Part shown: positions 60,974 to 64,000 of the stretch, one piece after another | How the letters are laid out: each line of letters starts with the position of its first letter | Position numbering within the stretch: position 1 is the first letter of the stretch | NCBI GenBank assembly: GCA_038323375.1 | Contig: JBBQGV010000002.1 | Location: 62,001 to 126,000, forward strand | Length of the DNA: 64,000 bases | Direction: 5' to 3' | Source of the DNA: JABWAJ01 sp038323375 | Lineage (GTDB): Bacteria > Bacteroidota > Bacteroidia > Chitinophagales > Saprospiraceae | The notes under the pieces: generated by a model | What the model was told of the DNA's origin: nothing | What the model saw: only the letters and a program-made list of their open reading frames with translations | Databases searched by the model: none | Made by a program: the position numbers and the translations under genes

Positions 60974-61981
60974 TTATTGAAAATTCAGGTTTTTGGTGTG
61001 AATCCCCAGGCGCAGGGTATCCAGCGCTACACCGTCCAAAGTAAGATTGGGGCGCAATGTGGTCACCCTCGATGTAAAAATACCCAGCCCCTCAGAAATA
61101 TTGGTGTATTTCGGAATAGATTGCGAACTGGTAATTCCGCCATTGATTCGGAGAATACCGAGCAAATCCACCAGTTCCTGGCCAGCTCCGGCAATCTGAA
61201 CGTCCACATAATCAAAGACCCGGATTGCATTGGGATCAATGGAAATGTTGTTTTTCAGAAAAATATACAAGGCTTCGTTATTGATCGCATACGTTTGCTG
61301 TTCGCCGTTTGGATTGGGTCGCTCCAATTCCTGTGTCAGGATCCATTCCAATTGTTTTGGAACCAAAACCTGTGGATTCGCCGCATTGGCTTCCCGGTAA
61401 TGGAGGATCAGGCGCAGGTCGAAAATTTTGGCAGTAGGGCCAGCAGTCCAGCGCACGGTGGTAATTCTGCTGTAATCGCCGAACCTGATTGGCGTAACCG
61501 GGCCATTTGGAAGCGGGGTGATGGCTTCCAGCATTTTGGTTTCAGCGGTTACTTCCGGCAGGTCATCCCCTCTGTTGATGATGAGTTTCATCCCATCGCC
61601 GGGAGAAATGCCAGCCGGGCCGGCTTTTACCTTATACAAATAGTTCGGCGTAGTGGCAAAAGGACCGCCTTCCCGAGGGTAGCCTTCCAGCGCTCCGTCA
61701 ACTTTTTGGAGGGTAACCGTGTTGCCTGTTTTCAGATTTTGAAGCTGAACCGACACGTTATCTCCGTAGTAGAGCGAATCGGCAATCTGTGCAACATCTC
61801 TGGCGTCGCCGCCTTCGGGTAAAAAAGCTTTTTCTACGCGAACATAATGTGCCGTATCGTTAAAAGAAAGGAATCCGTAGACAATGGGGATATCGCGCCA
61901 TTCGGCTTCCAATTCAAAGTCGGTTGAACAGGCTGCACAAAAAAAGAACAATGGCAATACAACAAATGAAATCTTTCTCAT
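60974..61981 (-). CDS. DUF4249-like lipoprotein
   Basis: 335 aa. Lipoprotein signal LPLFFFCAAC with the lipid-modified Cys near residue 18. N-terminal beta domain with IPIVYGFLSFNDTAHYVRVEKAFL, then GAPFATTPNYLYKVKAG-like blocks, typical of the DUF4249 family, whose role is unknown. It is 6 bases upstream of hldD on the same strand, so probably co-transcribed although unrelated in role. A TACTTTTG box is 90 bases upstream. Confidence 0.75.
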   Translation of the reverse strand: MRKISFVVLPLFFFCAACSTDFELEAEWRDIPIVYGFLSFNDTAHYVRVEKAFLPEGGDARDVAQIADSLYYGDNVSVQLQNLKTGNTVTLQKVDGALEGYPREGGPFATTPNYLYKVKAGPAGISPGDGMKLIINRGDDLPEVTAETKMLEAITPLPNGPVTPIRFGDYSRITTVRWTAGPTAKIFDLRLILHYREANAANPQVLVPKQLEWILTQELERPNPNGEQQTYAINNEALYIFLKNNISIDPNAIRVFDYVDVQIAGAGQELVDLLGILRINGGITSSQSIPKYTNISEGLGIFTSRVTTLRPNLTLDGVALDTLRLGIHTKNLNFQ

Positions 61982-62291
61982 AAAGTCCTTCTCCTTTTAC
62001 AAAAGGTCAAAATACTACAAAATCCGCGTTTTTGCCCGCAAGCTATTTGCCGGGATTGCTTACGCGGTCGCAAAAGTAAGTGTTTTTTTCGATTTTTGGA
62101 TGCTCGTATTCACTTGTGATTGACGGCTTCCCGACTGTGGATAATATTCTCTGATTTAAAATGTTCTATCCAAGGTTGCAATTTTTAATATCTTGCAGTC
62201 GTTTACCGGAATTGCGGCAATTGCTTTTAATTATTTTATAATCAGGCGTTTATGGCGTTTTTAGACTGTGGAATGCCTATACCATTTGAGT
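61982..62291. other. Divergent promoter region before panB
   Basis: 310 bases with no gene. It holds a minus-strand TACTTTTG (62071-62078) for the lipoprotein gene and AT-rich sequence (about 62150-62250) that should hold the panB promoter; TATCTTGC (near 62190) is the best -7 candidate. Confidence 0.5.
62071..62078 (-). promoter_or_regulatory. Putative -7 box of the lipoprotein-hldD transcript
   Basis: TACTTTTG on the minus strand, 90 bases upstream of the lipoprotein ATG, matching TAnnTTTG. No -33 at correct spacing was found. Confidence 0.4.
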
Positions 62292-63107
62292 ATGTCTGTT
62301 CAAAAAGAGATCAAACGGATCACGACGCATAACCTCCAGGCGATGAAAACGCAGGGGGAAAAGATATCCATGCTAACCGCTTACGACTATTCAATGGCGC
62401 GTATTTTGGATGAAGCGGGTATTGATATTCTGCTGGTTGGCGATTCTGCTTCCAACGTCATGGCCGGCCACGAAACGACTTTGCCCATTACCCTCAACGA
62501 AATGATTTACCACGCCGCTTCTGTGGTGCGCGCCGTAAAAAGAGCGCTCGTGGTGGTGGATTTGCCTTTTGGCTCCTATCAGGGCAGTTCAAGGGTAGCG
62601 CTGGAATCTACCATCCGCATCATGAAAGAATCCGGCGCACACGCCGTGAAATTAGAAGGAGGCGAAGAAGTAGGCGGTTCGGTCAAACGCATTCTTTCAG
62701 CCGGAGTCCCTGTCATGGGGCACCTGGGGTTAACCCCTCAATCTATTTACAAATTCGGCACGTACACCGTTCGGGCAAGAGAAGAAGCGGAAGCGGAAAA
62801 ATTAGTTGAAGACGCACACCTCCTCCAGGAGCTTGGGTGTTTTGCCATTGTGCTCGAAAAAATTCCCGCTGCGTTGACCAAACGCGTTTCTGAAAGCCTG
62901 ATCATTCCCACCATCGGCATTGGAGGCGGACGCGATGCAGACGGCCAGGTATTGGTTACCCACGATATGCTGGGCATTACCAAAGAATTTCAACCGCGCT
63001 TCCTGCGCCGCTACTTAAACCTGTTTGATACCATCAAAGAAGCGGTTGGGGAATACATTAAAGACGTCAAGTCGCGAGACTTCCCCAGTGAAAAAGAGCA
63101 GTATTAA
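62292..63107 (+). CDS. panB: 3-methyl-2-oxobutanoate hydroxymethyltransferase
   Basis: 271 aa from the ATG at 62292 (an in-frame start eight codons earlier lacks homology). It makes ketopantoate for pantothenate and CoA. Family blocks: MLTAYDYSMARILDEAGID, LVGDSASNVMAGHE, LPFGSYQ, VKLEGG, MGHLGLTPQS, CFAIVLEKIP with the catalytic Glu, and IGIGGG. Complete and normal. It is followed 31 bases later by mltG. Confidence 0.96.
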   Translation: MSVQKEIKRITTHNLQAMKTQGEKISMLTAYDYSMARILDEAGIDILLVGDSASNVMAGHETTLPITLNEMIYHAASVVRAVKRALVVVDLPFGSYQGSSRVALESTIRIMKESGAHAVKLEGGEEVGGSVKRILSAGVPVMGHLGLTPQSIYKFGTYTVRAREEAEAEKLVEDAHLLQELGCFAIVLEKIPAALTKRVSESLIIPTIGIGGGRDADGQVLVTHDMLGITKEFQPRFLRRYLNLFDTIKEAVGEYIKDVKSRDFPSEKEQY

Positions 63108-63138
63108 TCTTCTAACACTATAATGTTTTTGCCATAGC

Positions 63139-64000
63139 ATGATCCGGAAATTGCTCATTATCGGAGGCGCAATTGTTGCCTTATTGCTCATCGCAGGGGT
63201 AATTCTTTACCAGAAATATCTTGCATCGCCAGCTAACCCGCAAGGCGATAATGCCATTATTGTCTATGTTCCGACCGGAGCAGACTTTGAACAAGTCTTA
63301 GATTCCCTCAAGTCCAAAAATCTGGTTAAAGACGAAGCGGCGTTTCGCTACTTAGCCGAACAGATGCAATACACAAAATCAACCATGCGCAGTGGCCGCT
63401 ACCGCCTGGAAGGAGATTGGAATGTCCTGCAGGTTGTTCGTCATTTACGCAGCGGCAGACAAGATCCAGTCAAAGTCATCCTCACGACCGAACGCATGAT
63501 CGAAGACGTCGCAGCCAAAGTCAGCCGGTTTATCGAACCGGATTCGGCTACGCTTATGGCCGCTTTCACCAACGACAGTTTGCTGAATGCCATCGGCTAC
63601 AAGCGTGAAAACCTGATAAGCTTGTTTATTCCCAATACTTATGAATGCTATTGGGATATGTCCACCAGTGAGTTCATCGAAAGGATGATCCGGGAACATA
63701 AAAAATTCTGGGACAAGGAAAACCGAACAGAAAAAGCCAAAGCAATGGGCATGACTCCGCAGGAAGTCTACACCCTTGCTTCTATCGTAGAAAAGGAGAC
63801 GCTCAAAAATGTCGAAAAACCGCGCATTGCAGGAGCTTATCTGAATCGCCTGAAAATCAATATGCGCTTGCAAGCTGACCCTACGCTCGTGTTTGCTACC
63901 CGGGATTTTGAAACCAGGCGGGTACTGAATTATCATAAAGAGTTTGACTCTCCTTATAATACGTACATGTATGGAGGATTGCCGCCGGGACCAATTGCGA
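63139..64000 (+). CDS. mltG: Endolytic murein transglycosylase (3' truncated by the window)
   Basis: ATG at 63139; 287 codons are visible before the window ends. One N-terminal membrane helix (LLIIGGAIVALLLIAGVILY), a LysM-like part (YVPTGADFEQVLDSLK), and the YceG catalytic region: FIPNTYECYWDMS, the catalytic Glu in LASIVEKET, RLQADPTLVFA and YMYGGLPPGPI at the end. It trims nascent glycan strands at the inner membrane. The C-terminal 60 or so residues lie beyond the window. Confidence 0.93.
   Translation, partial: MIRKLLIIGGAIVALLLIAGVILYQKYLASPANPQGDNAIIVYVPTGADFEQVLDSLKSKNLVKDEAAFRYLAEQMQYTKSTMRSGRYRLEGDWNVLQVVRHLRSGRQDPVKVILTTERMIEDVAAKVSRFIEPDSATLMAAFTNDSLLNAIGYKRENLISLFIPNTYECYWDMSTSEFIERMIREHKKFWDKENRTEKAKAMGMTPQEVYTLASIVEKETLKNVEKPRIAGAYLNRLKINMRLQADPTLVFATRDFETRRVLNYHKEFDSPYNTYMYGGLPPGPIA

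Noticed and set aside
62268..62291. Earlier start codon for panB
   Set aside because: The eight extra residues are outside PanB homology; the ATG at 62292 begins the conserved N-terminus.

Overview
The window is about 64 kb of a Bacteroidota chromosome, most likely from a Saprospiria-type lineage. The evidence is two proteins with a type IX secretion (T9SS) C-terminal sorting domain, a PorP/SprF protein next to a PD40/OmpA protein, a TonB receptor with a DUF5689 lipoprotein, -7 promoter boxes of the form TAnnTTTG, and family-typical proteins such as DUF4230 and a Bacteroidota-type LeuRS. I saw no rRNA, tRNA, CRISPR array, prophage or insertion sequence.

Layout. 1-1.2 kb: the 3' end of a secreted lysyl-oxidase-like protein. 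1.4-5 kb (minus): LOG, UbiA prenyltransferase, methyltransferase and DUF4230. 5-10.2 kb (plus): folP, an unknown membrane protein, glpK, a solo XisI and two small envelope proteins. 10.2-14 kb: gluconokinase and an intact nagB set in a cluster of six decayed genes from unrelated families (methionine aminopeptidase, DHFR-like, Gfo/Idh/MocA, carbonic anhydrase, NUDIX, alpha/beta hydrolase). 14-18.7 kb: a glycosyltransferase overlapping an alpha-amylase-like enzyme, then cry-DASH. 18.8-24.5 kb (minus): Amt plus porin, then nuclease, Pif1-type helicase and a 43-aa membrane protein. 24.7-29.5 kb: TonB receptor and DUF5689 lipoprotein. 29.7-38.6 kb: a surface-glycan island with flippase, glycosyltransferases, FkbM methyltransferase and a CMP-sugar-synthetase-like, dehydrogenase and SDR trio. 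38.8-40.5 kb: a wrecked M16 peptidase and a coiled-coil membrane protein. 40.7-47.8 kb: leuS with an extra nuclease-like domain, heptose kinase, T9SS cargo and a zinc-ribbon protein. 47.9-58 kb: acyltransferase-like protein, DDAH, GH30, an AT-rich unknown, HerA-like ATPase, NUC1 nuclease, OmpA/PD40 and PorP. 58.2-64 kb: coaE, class V aminotransferase, hldD, lipoprotein, panB and the 5' part of mltG.

How the genes fit together. HldE-type kinase and HldD are two steps of ADP-heptose synthesis, which suits an LPS-type outer membrane and the glycan island. The two T9SS cargo proteins and PorP/OmpA-PD40 belong to the same export route. The divergent secreted nuclease, TonB receptor and DUF5689 lipoprotein look like one nutrient-scavenging locus.

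Strongest leads. (1) LeuRS carries an extra domain of about 110 residues just before KMSKR that resembles DUF559/Vsr-type nucleases, with the acidic pair at the family spacing but the rest of the active site lost. (2) A T9SS-exported lysyl-oxidase-like protein keeps the quinone-forming tyrosine. (3) The cytidylyltransferase, dehydrogenase and SDR trio may make an unidentified CMP-activated sugar or acid. (4) The cluster of decayed genes has readable lesions: an 8-bp tandem duplication, a one-base insertion, nonsense codons and internal deletions. Functions come from reading sequence and motifs by eye; no database search was run.
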